40,286 nt of DNA, from the NCBI GenBank assembly GCA_019192455.1, contig JAHCML010000003.1:13717-54002 (forward strand), read 5' to 3'. A program made the translations under genes and the position numbers. Source of the DNA: Alphaproteobacteria bacterium SS10. Its GTDB lineage: Bacteria; Pseudomonadota; Alphaproteobacteria; TMED2. The notes below the pieces were generated by a model, which saw nothing but the letters and a program-made list of their open reading frames with translations, had not been told where the DNA came from and did no database searches. Below, piece by piece: positions 1 through 7,722 of this stretch. Each line of letters opens with the position of its first letter. Within the stretch, counting starts at the first letter, position 1.

Positions 1-2640
1 GGTGATGTGGCCATTGCGACGGTTGGCATCACTGGTGATGGCTTTTCCCTCGCCCAATTGGAAGACATCGCAGAGGAGTTACGGCGAGAGCTGTACCTGC
101 TCGACGGCATCTCCAAGGTAACCCTGCATGGTGTTCAGGATGAGCGGATTTGGCTCGACCTCGACACCCGTCGCCTAGCGTCTGTCCGTGGTCAGATCGG
201 CCAGCTGCTTGAGGATTTGGCGGCGCAGAACGTCATCTTGCCAGCGGGTGAGATTGACGCCAATGGCACCCGTGTCGTGCTGGAAGCCAATGGTGATCTA
301 GATTCAGTCGAAGAGATCAGTGAGGTCCTGACCAAGGTTGATGGGTTGGACGGCTTCATTCGCCTGTCGGATCTGGTTGAGGTTCGCCGGGGCTATATCG
401 ACCCCAAGGATGATCCGGTTTTCATCAATGGCGAGCCCGCGGTGATCCTGGCCGCTGAGATGGCGGAGACCGCAGATATTCAGGTTTTGGGCCGGGCCTT
501 ACGGGTTGCACTCGATAACTTCGAACAGCGTCAGCCAATCGGGGTAGAGCTGCACATCTCAGCATTCCAAGAGACCAACGTGACGGCGGCGATTAACAGC
601 GCCCTGTCCAATGTGGGTCAGACCTTCATCGTTGTCTTCATTGTGATGCTGCTGTTCTTGGGCCTGCGCGCGGCCTTTGTGATCTCGTGTATCGTGCCGT
701 TCACCGTGATGTTTGCACTCAGCAATATGGGCATTGTCGGTGTTGATATTGAACAGGTCTCAATCGCCGCCGTGATTATCTCGCTCGGCCTGTTGGTCGA
801 TAATGGCCTGGTGGTCGTTGAGGATATTCAGGGCCGCATCAAAGACGGGGTCGACCCGGCTGAGGCCGCAAAGCAGGCGGGGTCGCAATACATGATCCCC
901 CTCGGCGTGGCGTCGATCACGACCATCTCTGCCTTCGTGCCGATGCTGATGATGACGGGTTCATCCGGTGAGTTTGCCTTCTCCCTCGGCGCGGTTGTGT
1001 CCTTGATGCTGTTAGGCTCATGGCTAACAGCCCTCTATGTCCTGCCTTTCTTGAGTGCCCGCCTGTTCAAGCAGCCGAAGCAGGAAGAGAAAGAGTCCGC
1101 CAACAAGCTTGCTTGGTATGGAAGCTTGACCCGCAAGCTGCTGCCTTACGGCATTCCGCTAACGGTGCTGGTCTATCTGCTGGTCGCTGGGGCTGTGACC
1201 CAGTTCTCAAACGTGAAGCCGGAGATGTTCCCGCTTAGCGATCGCGGTGACTTCATCATCTATATGGATATGCCTGAGGACACGGCGATCTCAGAGACCG
1301 AGCGCTATGCCCTCGAGGTTGAGGCTTGGCTGTCGGATAAGTCGGTCAACCCAGATGTGGTGAACACCGCCACCTATGTTGGTTATGGCGGCCCCCGTTT
1401 CTATCTGGCGCTAAGTCCTGCTGACGCTAACCCGTCGAGCGCGTTCTTCGCCGTCAATATGACTGATGTCGATGCGGTTCGGGAGATTGTGCCCCGGGTG
1501 CGCCGTGCCTTCATTGAACAGTTTCCAGCCGCCCGGTTCCGCATCACCCGTCTCTCAATGGGCGGTAGTGAGTCTGGCATTGTCGAGGTTCAAATCACCG
1601 GCCCTGATGCCGCTGTCCTGATGGATGCGGCCGATAAGGTTGAGCGCGCCTATGCCGGTGTTCCCGGTATCAGCCGGAACGAGATTGATTGGGGTAAGCG
1701 AGTTCTGAAAATCGTCCTCGACATCGCCCAGGATAAGGCCCGGGAATCTGGCATTACCTCAGAAGACCTATCGCAGGTGATGGAAGCCTACTTCTCAGGC
1801 TCCGCCTATTCAGTGTTCCGGGAGGCCGATCAACAGATCCCAATCGTTCTCCGCGCGGAAACCCGAGATCGGGATAGTATTGAGGACCTGGCCAATATGT
1901 CGGTCAATGTGGGCGATCGCCTTATCTCTGTCGATCAGGTCGCATCCTTCCAGCCGCGCTTGGAGTACTCGGAAATCCGGCGTGAGAACCAGGTCCGCCA
2001 AATCACCATCTATGGCAAGAGTGAGAACTTCTCTGCCCAGGGTCTGTTGGCTGAGATCCAGCCGGTTCTTGATGGTTTAGATTTGGGGCCTGAATACGCC
2101 ATCACCATCGGTGGTGAGCTTGAGGATAGCGGCGATACCTATGGTGAGATTGGCGGCAATCTGCCAATCGCGCTCGGCATTATGCTGGCCGCCTTGGTGT
2201 TTCAGTTCAACTCTATGCGCCGGACTTTGGCGACCTTCATGACCATCCCGGTGATCATGATCGGTGCCCCCTTCGCCCTGATCATCACGGGGCAGCCAAT
2301 GTCATTCTTTGCCGTGCTTGGTTTGATGTCCCTGATGGGGATCATCATCAACAACGCCATCGTCTTGATTAACCAGATAGATCTGGATGCTGAGACCATG
2401 TCGATTGAGGATGCCATTGTCAGTGCGGCCCAGAAACGGGCAACGCCGATCATGCTGACCTCACTGACCACGGTGTTTGGTCTGGTGCCGCTGGCCCTTG
2501 CCGGTGGCTCGTTGTTTGAGCCGATGGCGACGATCATGATTGGTGGTCTATTGGTGGCCTCGCCACTGACCCTGCTATTCGTGCCGAGCCTCTGCTACAC
2601 GCTGATGAAGCGGGAGCAGCGACGGGCTGCTGCGTCTTGA
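1..2640 (+). CDS. RND efflux transporter permease subunit (5' truncated)
   Basis: This is the C-terminal 879 or so residues of an inner-membrane RND pump of the HAE1/AcrB type, which uses the proton gradient to export compounds from periplasm or membrane. The reading frame is open to base 1, so the gene starts outside the window; the GTG at base 7 is not its real start. The sequence shows a periplasmic docking and porter region, then the first cluster of membrane helices with the proton-relay segment VDNGLVVVED. This is equivalent to the AcrB VDDAIVVVEN segment, with the second Asp replaced by Asn. A second periplasmic loop and a second helix cluster ending near the C-terminus follow. A membrane fusion partner would be expected upstream, out of view. 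The exported substrate cannot be deduced. Confidence 0.93.
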   Translation, partial: GDVAIATVGITGDGFSLAQLEDIAEELRRELYLLDGISKVTLHGVQDERIWLDLDTRRLASVRGQIGQLLEDLAAQNVILPAGEIDANGTRVVLEANGDLDSVEEISEVLTKVDGLDGFIRLSDLVEVRRGYIDPKDDPVFINGEPAVILAAEMAETADIQVLGRALRVALDNFEQRQPIGVELHISAFQETNVTAAINSALSNVGQTFIVVFIVMLLFLGLRAAFVISCIVPFTVMFALSNMGIVGVDIEQVSIAAVIISLGLLVDNGLVVVEDIQGRIKDGVDPAEAAKQAGSQYMIPLGVASITTISAFVPMLMMTGSSGEFAFSLGAVVSLMLLGSWLTALYVLPFLSARLFKQPKQEEKESANKLAWYGSLTRKLLPYGIPLTVLVYLLVAGAVTQFSNVKPEMFPLSDRGDFIIYMDMPEDTAISETERYALEVEAWLSDKSVNPDVVNTATYVGYGGPRFYLALSPADANPSSAFFAVNMTDVDAVREIVPRVRRAFIEQFPAARFRITRLSMGGSESGIVEVQITGPDAAVLMDAADKVERAYAGVPGISRNEIDWGKRVLKIVLDIAQDKARESGITSEDLSQVMEAYFSGSAYSVFREADQQIPIVLRAETRDRDSIEDLANMSVNVGDRLISVDQVASFQPRLEYSEIRRENQVRQITIYGKSENFSAQGLLAEIQPVLDGLDLGPEYAITIGGELEDSGDTYGEIGGNLPIALGIMLAALVFQFNSMRRTLATFMTIPVIMIGAPFALIITGQPMSFFAVLGLMSLMGIIINNAIVLINQIDLDAETMSIEDAIVSAAQKRATPIMLTSLTTVFGLVPLALAGGSLFEPMATIMIGGLLVASPLTLLFVPSLCYTLMKREQRRAAAS

Positions 2641-2847
2641 GGAGGGCCATTGGCGCCATTTTTTCGACGCCTGGGTCAAAATCACCTGTTGAGTATTTCG
2701 GCATGGGCGGCCATAGAAGGGGCAGCTAGCGTTTTTCTAATCGGACCACTGCCTTCCGTTCCTACGGCTACCAGTTGAACGATACAGACTGACTATGCCG
2801 GGCTGCCGCATCCCGTGGGCAGCAAAATTGAATAGGAGAACACGGAA

Positions 2848-3054
2848 ATGGCCACTGGCACCGTGAAATGGTTCAACAACACCAAAGGCTTCGGCTTTAT
2901 CGCCCCTGAAACTGGCGGCAAGGACGTTTTCGTCCACATCTCTGCCCTGGAGCGTGCGGGTCTTTCCACCCTCGAAGACAACCAGAAGGTTACCTTCGAT
3001 CTGGAGCCAGGCCGCGATGGCCGCGAAGCTGCAACCAACATTGCACTCGCTTAA
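2848..3054 (+). CDS. cspA: CspA-family cold-shock protein
   Basis: This 68-residue protein is a complete single cold-shock domain, a five-stranded OB fold that binds single-stranded RNA or DNA and acts as an RNA chaperone. It starts MATGTVKWFNNTKGFGFI, and both nucleic-acid-binding motifs are visible: KGFGFI (RNP1) and VFVHIS (RNP2). An AGGAGA ribosome binding site lies 8 bases before the ATG. The roughly 200 bases upstream carry no gene and would give room for a long 5' leader, as many cold-shock mRNAs have. A strong terminator follows the stop codon, so the gene is probably transcribed alone. The symbol marks the family only; alphaproteobacteria usually carry several paralogues. Confidence 0.95.
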   Translation: MATGTVKWFNNTKGFGFIAPETGGKDVFVHISALERAGLSTLEDNQKVTFDLEPGRDGREAATNIALA

Positions 3055-3068
3055 TCGATAAGAATTCT

Positions 3069-3103
3069 AAAAAGGGCGCCTTATGGCGCCCTTTTTGTTT
3101 TTT
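3069..3103 (+). terminator. Rho-independent terminator of cspA
   Basis: A perfect 10-base-pair stem (AAAGGGCGCC at 3071-3080 with GGCGCCCTTT at 3085-3094) encloses a TTAT loop and runs into a T-rich tail. It lies 16 bases after the cspA stop. It also ends just before the stop of the convergent SDR gene and may work for both strands. Confidence 0.9.
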
Positions 3104-3106
3104 GGC

Positions 3107-3928
3107 CTAGGCTTTGTCCGACCGGAATTCTGGCTTGATCTCTTTCATCGCAATGCGATCCAGCAGGCCAGGCGCCAATAGGCGCAACCAGCGACCCAGA
3201 TGGGTCTGCCGCGTCATGATGATGTCCCGCTTACGGGCATCCATGCCCTTCATAATCCGCGCGGCGCATTCTTCCACCGACATCGCTTTGTCTTCCCGCA
3301 CACCACTTTTGCCGAGTGGTTGGCCGCCAGCCGCATAGCCACGCTCTCGGATCGCGGTTGCCACCACGCCGGGATAGGCGATGGTGACGGTGATGCCCTG
3401 ATGGGCAACCTCACTGCGTAGGGATTCAAAGAACCCGCCCATGGCCCACTTGCTAGCGCAATAGGCGCTGCGTCCCGGCACCCCAACCAGCCCAGCGACG
3501 GAGGAGACGGCCACAATCTGGCCCTTGCTCTCAGTCAGGTGCGGCAGCGCATCCTTGGTCAGCCATACCGTCGACCAAAGGTTCAGGGTCATCAAATCCT
3601 GATACCAGGCAAGGTCATCATCGGTCAGATCAGCAAAATTCGCATGGGCCGACATGCCGGCATTCTGAACCAGCACATCCAACCGGCCATGGGCTTCAAT
3701 CGTGCCATTGATCAGTTGGCGGCAGGCCTCCCTGTCGGTGACATCGGTCGGGATGACGGTGGCGGCAGCCCCCACGGAACGCACGGCATCGGCAACGGCA
3801 TTCAGCTTGTCCGCATTGCGTGCGGCAAGGACCAGCGCGATGGCCGCGCCGTGCTTGGTCGCCAGCTGCCGCGCCAGCTCCGCCCCAATGCCGTCAGAGG
3901 CACCGGTGATGACAACCGTCATGGTCAT
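3107..3928 (-). CDS. Short-chain dehydrogenase/reductase (SDR) family oxidoreductase
   Basis: This 273-residue classical SDR is a cytoplasmic NAD(P)-dependent oxidoreductase with a Rossmann fold. The cofactor glycine motif TGASDGIG is at residues 8-15, NAG at about 89-91, the catalytic Ser at about 142-143 and YCASK (Tyr156, Lys160) at 156-160. An Arg after the second strand (AARN) favours NADP(H). A C-terminal extension of about 60 residues is basic and resembles SDRs of the DHRS7/YqjQ kind. Two in-frame ATGs lie 6 bases apart; the first is used here. The NTF2-like gene upstream ends 9 bases before it, so the two are probably one operon. The substrate is unknown. Confidence 0.9.
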   Translation of the reverse strand: MTMTVVITGASDGIGAELARQLATKHGAAIALVLAARNADKLNAVADAVRSVGAAATVIPTDVTDREACRQLINGTIEAHGRLDVLVQNAGMSAHANFADLTDDDLAWYQDLMTLNLWSTVWLTKDALPHLTESKGQIVAVSSVAGLVGVPGRSAYCASKWAMGGFFESLRSEVAHQGITVTIAYPGVVATAIRERGYAAGGQPLGKSGVREDKAMSVEECAARIMKGMDARKRDIIMTRQTHLGRWLRLLAPGLLDRIAMKEIKPEFRSDKA

Positions 3929-3937
3929 ACTGGTCCC

Positions 3938-4375
3938 TTACTCCTCCACCGGCGGTAGCCAGGTAAGGGAGGAATGGTGGAGGGAGATCAGCACCCGGCC
4001 ATCAAGCTTATGATAGGCGAAGGTATAGTCGGCCCGGGTCGCATTCCCGTCACCATCGACGAAGGTGTAGTGGCCCATATCCTTATAGCCGAGGCCGCCA
4101 GCCTTCAGGATTGGCCCAGCCGCACTTTGGAAGTCCACCCGCACCCAGCCCCGGTTCAGGAACCCATCATCATTGGGATAGCTGGGGTTGCCACCAACGA
4201 AGTAAGAGCGGGCGCCCGCCCGGTCTAGGCGGATCACATCAGCCAGGGTTGGCTTAAACAAAACCGGTTCATCCGGCGCGCCAAAATCATAGAGGTCGAG
4301 TAGTGCCTCAACATTCTGCTCGGTCACATGCTTCGACCAGGCACGCTGGGCGGCCACAACCTCAGCCTTCGTCAC
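3938..4375 (-). CDS. NTF2-like (CaMKII-AD/SnoaL-like) protein, candidate iota-class carbonic anhydrase
   Basis: This 145-residue single-domain protein has the layout of the COG4337 family, in which iota-class carbonic anhydrases were found. It has an N-terminal helix with W13 and LDLYDFG, then VLFKPTL (38-44), YFVGG (58-62), DDGF (69-72), MGHYTF (100-105), a Tyr/Phe-rich strand and the hallmark HHSS (133-136). In that family a Thr, a Tyr and the His-Ser pair line the active site; T104, Y117/Y121 and H133-S136 are the likely equivalents. Known members catalyse CO2 hydration, some without a metal. There is no signal peptide, so this one should be cytoplasmic, whereas many relatives are exported. 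The assignment rests on motif memory; a non-catalytic SnoaL-like protein is the alternative. It is co-directional with the SDR gene 9 bases downstream. Confidence 0.72.
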   Translation of the reverse strand: MTKAEVVAAQRAWSKHVTEQNVEALLDLYDFGAPDEPVLFKPTLADVIRLDRAGARSYFVGGNPSYPNDDGFLNRGWVRVDFQSAAGPILKAGGLGYKDMGHYTFVDGDGNATRADYTFAYHKLDGRVLISLHHSSLTWLPPVEE

Positions 4376-4452
4376 AGTTTCAAAATTACGCTTAGAAATA
4401 GCCCTGCCCTCGCATCACGGATCATTGTCTGGTGTGATTGCGAATAACCAAC

Positions 4453-4496
4453 AGTGCGGCTGGCTGCAACTCAATTGAACTGCAGCCAGCCGCGCT
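4453..4496 (-). terminator. Long perfect hairpin, probable terminator of the PepSY gene
   Basis: GCGGCTGGCTGCA (4456-4468) pairs perfectly with TGCAGCCAGCCGC (4481-4493), and the stem extends about three more pairs including a G-T wobble. The 12-base loop holds the palindrome TCAATTGA. It lies 30 bases beyond the PepSY stop on the minus strand. The following minus-strand tail (GTTGGTTATT) is only moderately T-rich, so termination is likely but not certain. Confidence 0.5.
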
Positions 4497-4525
4497 ACTT
4501 GAGGGGGTAAGTCTAACTAAAGGGA

Positions 4526-4885
4526 TTAGCCGTCAGTGTCTTCCTCACCCGGATCATCGGAGGGGTCGTCGTCGGTCCAGCTTGAGATGATGTCGCCGGT
4601 TTGTGGGTCGAGCATGAACTCAACCTCATCGCCCTGATCGGTAAGCACCTCAATCTCGATGAAGACCTTGCCATCCTCCCGCTCCAGCGCGATTTCTTCG
4701 ATTGTGCCTGGTTGCTGTTCCAAGGCGATGGCGATTGCCTGGTCAAAGGTTAGGGGGGAGGCAAGCGGCGGCTTTGGCTCTGAGTCAGCCAGGGCCTTGG
4801 CGCCAATAATGCCAAGTGGGATGGCAACGGCGATGGCGGTGGCCAGGATAGGGACCCATTGAATGCGGTTTGGTCGGTCACTCAT
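4526..4885 (-). CDS. PepSY-domain membrane-anchored protein
   Basis: This 119-residue protein has one N-terminal membrane segment (about residues 10-32) followed by a periplasmic PepSY domain (about 45-105) and a very acidic C-terminal tail (DDDPSDDPGEEDTDG). The ATG at 4885 is chosen because GAGGA lies 7 bases before it; an upstream in-frame ATG adds 17 unlikely residues. PepSY proteins occur next to PmrA/QseB/CarR-type two-component systems and are thought to modulate signalling or bind ligands or metal in the periplasm. Here the gene diverges from the response regulator, and the shared 198-base spacer carries two copies of the palindromic box. The acidic tail could bind cations, but that is inference. 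Confidence 0.85.
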   Translation of the reverse strand: MSDRPNRIQWVPILATAIAVAIPLGIIGAKALADSEPKPPLASPLTFDQAIAIALEQQPGTIEEIALEREDGKVFIEIEVLTDQGDEVEFMLDPQTGDIISSWTDDDPSDDPGEEDTDG

Positions 4886-4973
4886 TTGAGTTTCCTCAAT
4901 ATTACGGGACGGGCATGAACACTGCCCACCCAGCAATATGAGGCGACGGATATCGCGCTAGCCTGTCACCAAG

Positions 4974-4989
4974 TTTACAAATCTGACAG
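4974..4989. promoter_or_regulatory. Degenerate TTACA-N4-TGTAA box (site 1) in the PepSY/response-regulator spacer
   Basis: TTTACAAATCTGACAG has the intact left half TTACA and a weak right half (TGACA). It lies exactly 30 bases (about three helical turns) from site 2 start-to-start, 88 bases from the PepSY start codon. It could be a second half of a cooperative site serving the divergent PepSY promoter. Confidence 0.45.
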
Positions 4990-5003
4990 CTTCGCCGCCC
5001 TGG

Positions 5004-5019
5004 CTTACAAAACTGTAAG
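5004..5019. promoter_or_regulatory. Palindromic TTACA-N4-TGTAA box (site 2) upstream of the response regulator
   Basis: CTTACAAAACTGTAAG is a perfect inverted repeat (CTTACA / TGTAAG, 4-base spacer). It ends 64 bases before the response-regulator ATG. Near-identical boxes precede the two downstream transcription units at the same distance, which suggests binding by this response regulator and autoregulation. Confidence 0.65.
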
Positions 5020-5083
5020 GTGCAGAGCGGGCGCTTGTGATTTACCAAAGTCTCACGGGCGATGACGCGTAGAGATAGGCTTA

Positions 5084-5761
5084 ATGCGATTACTGGTTCT
5101 CGAAGATGATGACACCCTTGGTCCCTGGATCCAGAAGGGGTTGCGTGAGGCTGGGCATGTGGTCGACCTATTCGCCAATGGCAAGGATGCCCTGGTTGCC
5201 GCCATGGGCCAGAGCTACGACGTGCTGATCCTTGATCGCTTGGTGCCTGGGCTTGATGGCCTTTCGGTACTTCGTTCCCTCCGCCAGGCCAAGGTTACAG
5301 CGCCGGCGATTTTCCTCACCGCGTTGGGCGAGGTTGATGATCGGGTTGAGGGGCTTCGGGCCGGCGGGGATGATTATCTGGTTAAGCCCTTCGCCTTTAG
5401 TGAGTTGCTGGCCAGGATTGAGGTTTTAGCGCGGAGCCAGGGGGCGACGGAGCAGCAGAGTTCAGAACTCACCGCCGGTGACATCATTATCGATCTGCAT
5501 AAACGCAGCTGCACCAGGCAGGGCCAGCCAATCGATTTGAACCCAAAAGAGTTCCTGTTGCTCGAGGTTTTCATGCGGTCCAAAGGGCGGGTGCAGACCC
5601 GCACCATGCTGTTGGAACGGGTTTGGGATATGAATTTTGATCCCACGACCAGCGTTGTAGAAACCCATATCAGCCGCCTGCGCGGTAAGATCGAAAAGCC
5701 GTTCGGCGATACCCTCATTCGCACCATCCGTGGCACGGGCTATGTTTTTGAGCCGAGTTAA
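5084..5761 (+). CDS. OmpR/PhoB-family response regulator
   Basis: This 225-residue regulator has a receiver domain (1-115) and an OmpR-type winged-helix DNA-binding domain (about 128-223). The receiver carries the acidic pair D8-D9, phosphoacceptor D51 (LILDRLVPG), T79 and K101 (KPF), so it should be phosphorylatable. The winged helix shows NPKEFLLLEVF and SVVETHISRLRGKI. It resembles the PmrA/QseB/CarR group. It should be phosphorylated by the kinase encoded immediately downstream, whose frame overlaps its 3' end. The palindromic boxes in the upstream spacer and before the next two transcription units are its most likely binding sites. Confidence 0.95.
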   Translation: MRLLVLEDDDTLGPWIQKGLREAGHVVDLFANGKDALVAAMGQSYDVLILDRLVPGLDGLSVLRSLRQAKVTAPAIFLTALGEVDDRVEGLRAGGDDYLVKPFAFSELLARIEVLARSQGATEQQSSELTAGDIIIDLHKRSCTRQGQPIDLNPKEFLLLEVFMRSKGRVQTRTMLLERVWDMNFDPTTSVVETHISRLRGKIEKPFGDTLIRTIRGTGYVFEPS

Positions 5762-7028
5762 AGCCCTGTTGCGCCTGTCCGCCATGCGTCAAACCCTTTG
5801 GCTGTTGGGGCTGTTCTCCCTAATCACCTTGGTTGCCTGGGGCGGCACCTATTGGTTGGTGCAGCGGGAAATGACCCTCGCCGTCGACACCAGGCTGAAT
5901 GAGCGGATGGAAGCGGCCATCGCGGCCTTGGATGCAGGATCGGGATTGCCGCTGCCGGATACTGGTGAGACGGCGGCCATCGTTCGAACGGATCAGGAAG
6001 ATGGTTTCGAGACGGTGGATATGGCCCCGCCGGGTCCTGAGATGCGGTTCCTGTTACAGACCACTCAGCATGGGCGTATTAGGCTTGGCGAGAACACACA
6101 GCGTCAGGAGGAGCTTCGCGATATCCTGACCGCAGGCATGCAGGTCAGCCTGTTCGGTGCGTTGTTGTTAAGTGGCCTGGTTGGTGTCTGGCTCGCCAGG
6201 CGTGGGCAGGCGCGACTGAACACAATCAGTGCTGGCTTGGCCGAGGTGGCCCAGGGCCGACTGAACCAGCGGATTGTTCTGGATGGTCAGGATGATTTGA
6301 GCGAGTTGGCCGATCGCATCAATGACACGACGGCGCGCCTCGACGATGCCATGACCCAGATGCGGGTTCAGTCATCCAATATCGCCCATGATCTGCGTAC
6401 CCCGCTGGCCCGCCTTCGTGCGCAAATCGAAACCAGCCTCATCGCCGCGACAGAGAGGGGGCATGCCGTCGAACCGGCCGAGTTGGAAGCAGCGCTGGAG
6501 CAAATTGACCAGATCAGCGGCACTTTTGAGGCCTTGCTGCGCTTGGCCCGGATTGAGAGTGGCGCCGGCCGTGAAGCCTTTGCCCCGGTTGATCTTGGTG
6601 AGCTGGCCGATGACATCGCCCAGACCTTTGGTCCGGTGATTGAGGATACGGGCCACGCCCTGACGGTCGACCGGCATCAACCTGCCAGCGTAAATGGCGA
6701 CCGGGCCCTGTTGGTCCAGCTTCTCGCCAATCTGGTGCAGAATGCCCTCCGCCATGGTGCGGAGGGGCAGGCTATCGTGCTACAGGTTCAGGGCGCCATG
6801 TTGACCATCAGTGACCAGGGCGTTGGGATCCCCGCCGGGGAGCGGGAGAAGGTTCTGCAACCCCTCTATCAGGGGGAGGCATCGCGCCAGGGTGAGGGGG
6901 CCGGGCTGGGTCTGTCGCTAGTGCGTGCGATTGCCGAGCTTCACGACGCCGAACTCACGCTTAGTGATGGTCCCGGTGGGCGCGGCCTGACGGTTTCGGT
7001 TCGATTTAAGCCCCTTACAGAAATGTAA
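5742..7028 (+). CDS. Membrane sensor histidine kinase (HAMP, HisKA, HATPase)
   Basis: This kinase of about 428 residues has two membrane helices (about residues 17-40 and 134-153) flanking a periplasmic sensor of roughly 95 residues, then HAMP, HisKA with H216 in SNIAHDLRTPL, and an HATPase domain with NLVQNALRHG, DQGVGIP and GAGLGLSLV. The ATG at 5742 overlaps the response-regulator gene by 20 bases. A GTG at 5730 and an ATG at 5784 are alternatives and no start has a clear ribosome binding site, as expected for coupled translation. The short sensor loop and PepSY neighbour fit the PmrB/QseC/CarS group, which senses cations or envelope conditions. The stop codon lies inside palindromic site 3. 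Confidence 0.92.
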   Translation: MFLSRVKALLRLSAMRQTLWLLGLFSLITLVAWGGTYWLVQREMTLAVDTRLNERMEAAIAALDAGSGLPLPDTGETAAIVRTDQEDGFETVDMAPPGPEMRFLLQTTQHGRIRLGENTQRQEELRDILTAGMQVSLFGALLLSGLVGVWLARRGQARLNTISAGLAEVAQGRLNQRIVLDGQDDLSELADRINDTTARLDDAMTQMRVQSSNIAHDLRTPLARLRAQIETSLIAATERGHAVEPAELEAALEQIDQISGTFEALLRLARIESGAGREAFAPVDLGELADDIAQTFGPVIEDTGHALTVDRHQPASVNGDRALLVQLLANLVQNALRHGAEGQAIVLQVQGAMLTISDQGVGIPAGEREKVLQPLYQGEASRQGEGAGLGLSLVRAIAELHDAELTLSDGPGGRGLTVSVRFKPLTEM

Positions 7029-7029
7029 A
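7014..7029. promoter_or_regulatory. Palindromic TTACA-N4-TGTAA box (site 3) upstream of the HbpS-like gene
   Basis: CTTACAGAAATGTAAA overlaps the last codons and stop of the kinase gene and ends 69 bases before the HbpS-like start codon. Core halves TTACA and TGTAA are both intact. This implies a separate promoter for the HbpS-like gene controlled by the same regulator. Confidence 0.62.
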
Positions 7030-7098
7030 TCTGCGGTCAGGAAAGGCGTGGCCGGGCGCCCTATTTTCCAAGCTCTTAATCATTGAGAAGGAAAGATC

Positions 7099-7611
7099 AT
7101 GACCCGCTTCATGAAGTCACTTGGCATGGCCGCCGTTTTTAGTGTCGCGTTCGCAGGCACCGCAAAGGCAGAGCCCCATGTTGAAATGAGCATCCCGCTC
7201 AATTGGGCCCTAGAGGCTGCGACGGTGGCATCTGACGTCTGTGCTGAGATGGGGTTTGCTACAACCGTCACAGTCGTTGACCAAAGGGCGCAACCTCGTG
7301 TGCAGCTAATGCGAGAAGGTGCCTTCCCGCATACGGTTCAGACCAGTAACCGGAAGGCCATCACCGCCGCATCCCGTCGCGTCGCCACCTCGGTGATTGA
7401 GGCGGAGAATGAGCATGAGCCAACCCTAGGTGCGGTGTTTAATGAGATTGGCCTCATCACCCTCTCTGGTGGTGTTCCAATCCTCTATGACGGTGAGGTT
7501 ATCGGCGGCATAGGCATTGCCGGGTCACCAGGTGAAGATGAGAGCGGCAAAGAGTTCGATGATATCTGTGCCGAGGCTGGCATCGCCGCCATCGCCAATA
7601 AGCTGAAATAG
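7099..7611 (+). CDS. Secreted HbpS/GlcG-family (DUF336) protein
   Basis: This 170-residue protein has a Sec signal peptide (MTRFMKSLGMAAVFSVAFAG, cleavage after TAKA at about residue 24) and a HbpS/GlcG-like domain. Visible family features are VTVVDQRAQPRV (57-68), RKAITAA (85-91), the glycine-rich SGGVPILYDGEVIGGIGIAG (123-142) and the C-terminal DDICAEAGI helix. C48 and C157 could form a disulfide in the periplasm. In Streptomyces the relative HbpS binds haem and iron outside the cell and controls the SenS sensor kinase. Its position right after a sensor kinase, with a shared operator, suggests a comparable accessory role here. Haem binding is not shown by the sequence; other DUF336 members have unrelated or unknown roles. 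A GAGAAGGAAAG ribosome binding site precedes the ATG. Confidence 0.85.
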   Translation: MTRFMKSLGMAAVFSVAFAGTAKAEPHVEMSIPLNWALEAATVASDVCAEMGFATTVTVVDQRAQPRVQLMREGAFPHTVQTSNRKAITAASRRVATSVIEAENEHEPTLGAVFNEIGLITLSGGVPILYDGEVIGGIGIAGSPGEDESGKEFDDICAEAGIAAIANKLK

Positions 7612-7644
7612 GCTAAATGCCTTACCTGTGGATAGGATCAGGGC

Positions 7645-7660
7645 GTTACAGATTTGTATG
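7645..7660. promoter_or_regulatory. Palindromic TTACA-N4-TGTAA box (site 4) upstream of the PAP2 gene
   Basis: GTTACAGATTTGTATG matches the consensus at nine of ten core positions. It lies 62 bases before the ATG at 7723, the same geometry as sites 2 and 3, and is in the 33-base-offset gap after the HbpS-like stop codon. It places the PAP2 gene in the same presumed regulon. Confidence 0.55.
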
Positions 7661-7694
7661 GCTGACGCCAATCTGATGTGAATCCGCTGGCTAA

Positions 7695-7722
7695 GGATGC
7701 CCCCATCAACAAGGGGGCATCC
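7695..7722 (+). promoter_or_regulatory. RBS-occluding hairpin directly before the PAP2 start codon
   Basis: GGATGCCCCC (7695-7704) and GGGGGCATCC (7713-7722) form a perfect 10-base-pair stem with the 8-base loop ATCAACAA. The 3' arm contains the AAGGGGG ribosome binding site and ends one base before the ATG, so the folded mRNA should block translation initiation. There is no T-run, so it is unlikely to be a terminator. Confidence 0.6.

Noticed and set aside
7695-7722. Hairpin before the PAP2 gene as a terminator of the HbpS-like gene
   Set aside because: No T-run follows and the 3' arm runs directly into the start codon, so translational control is more likely.
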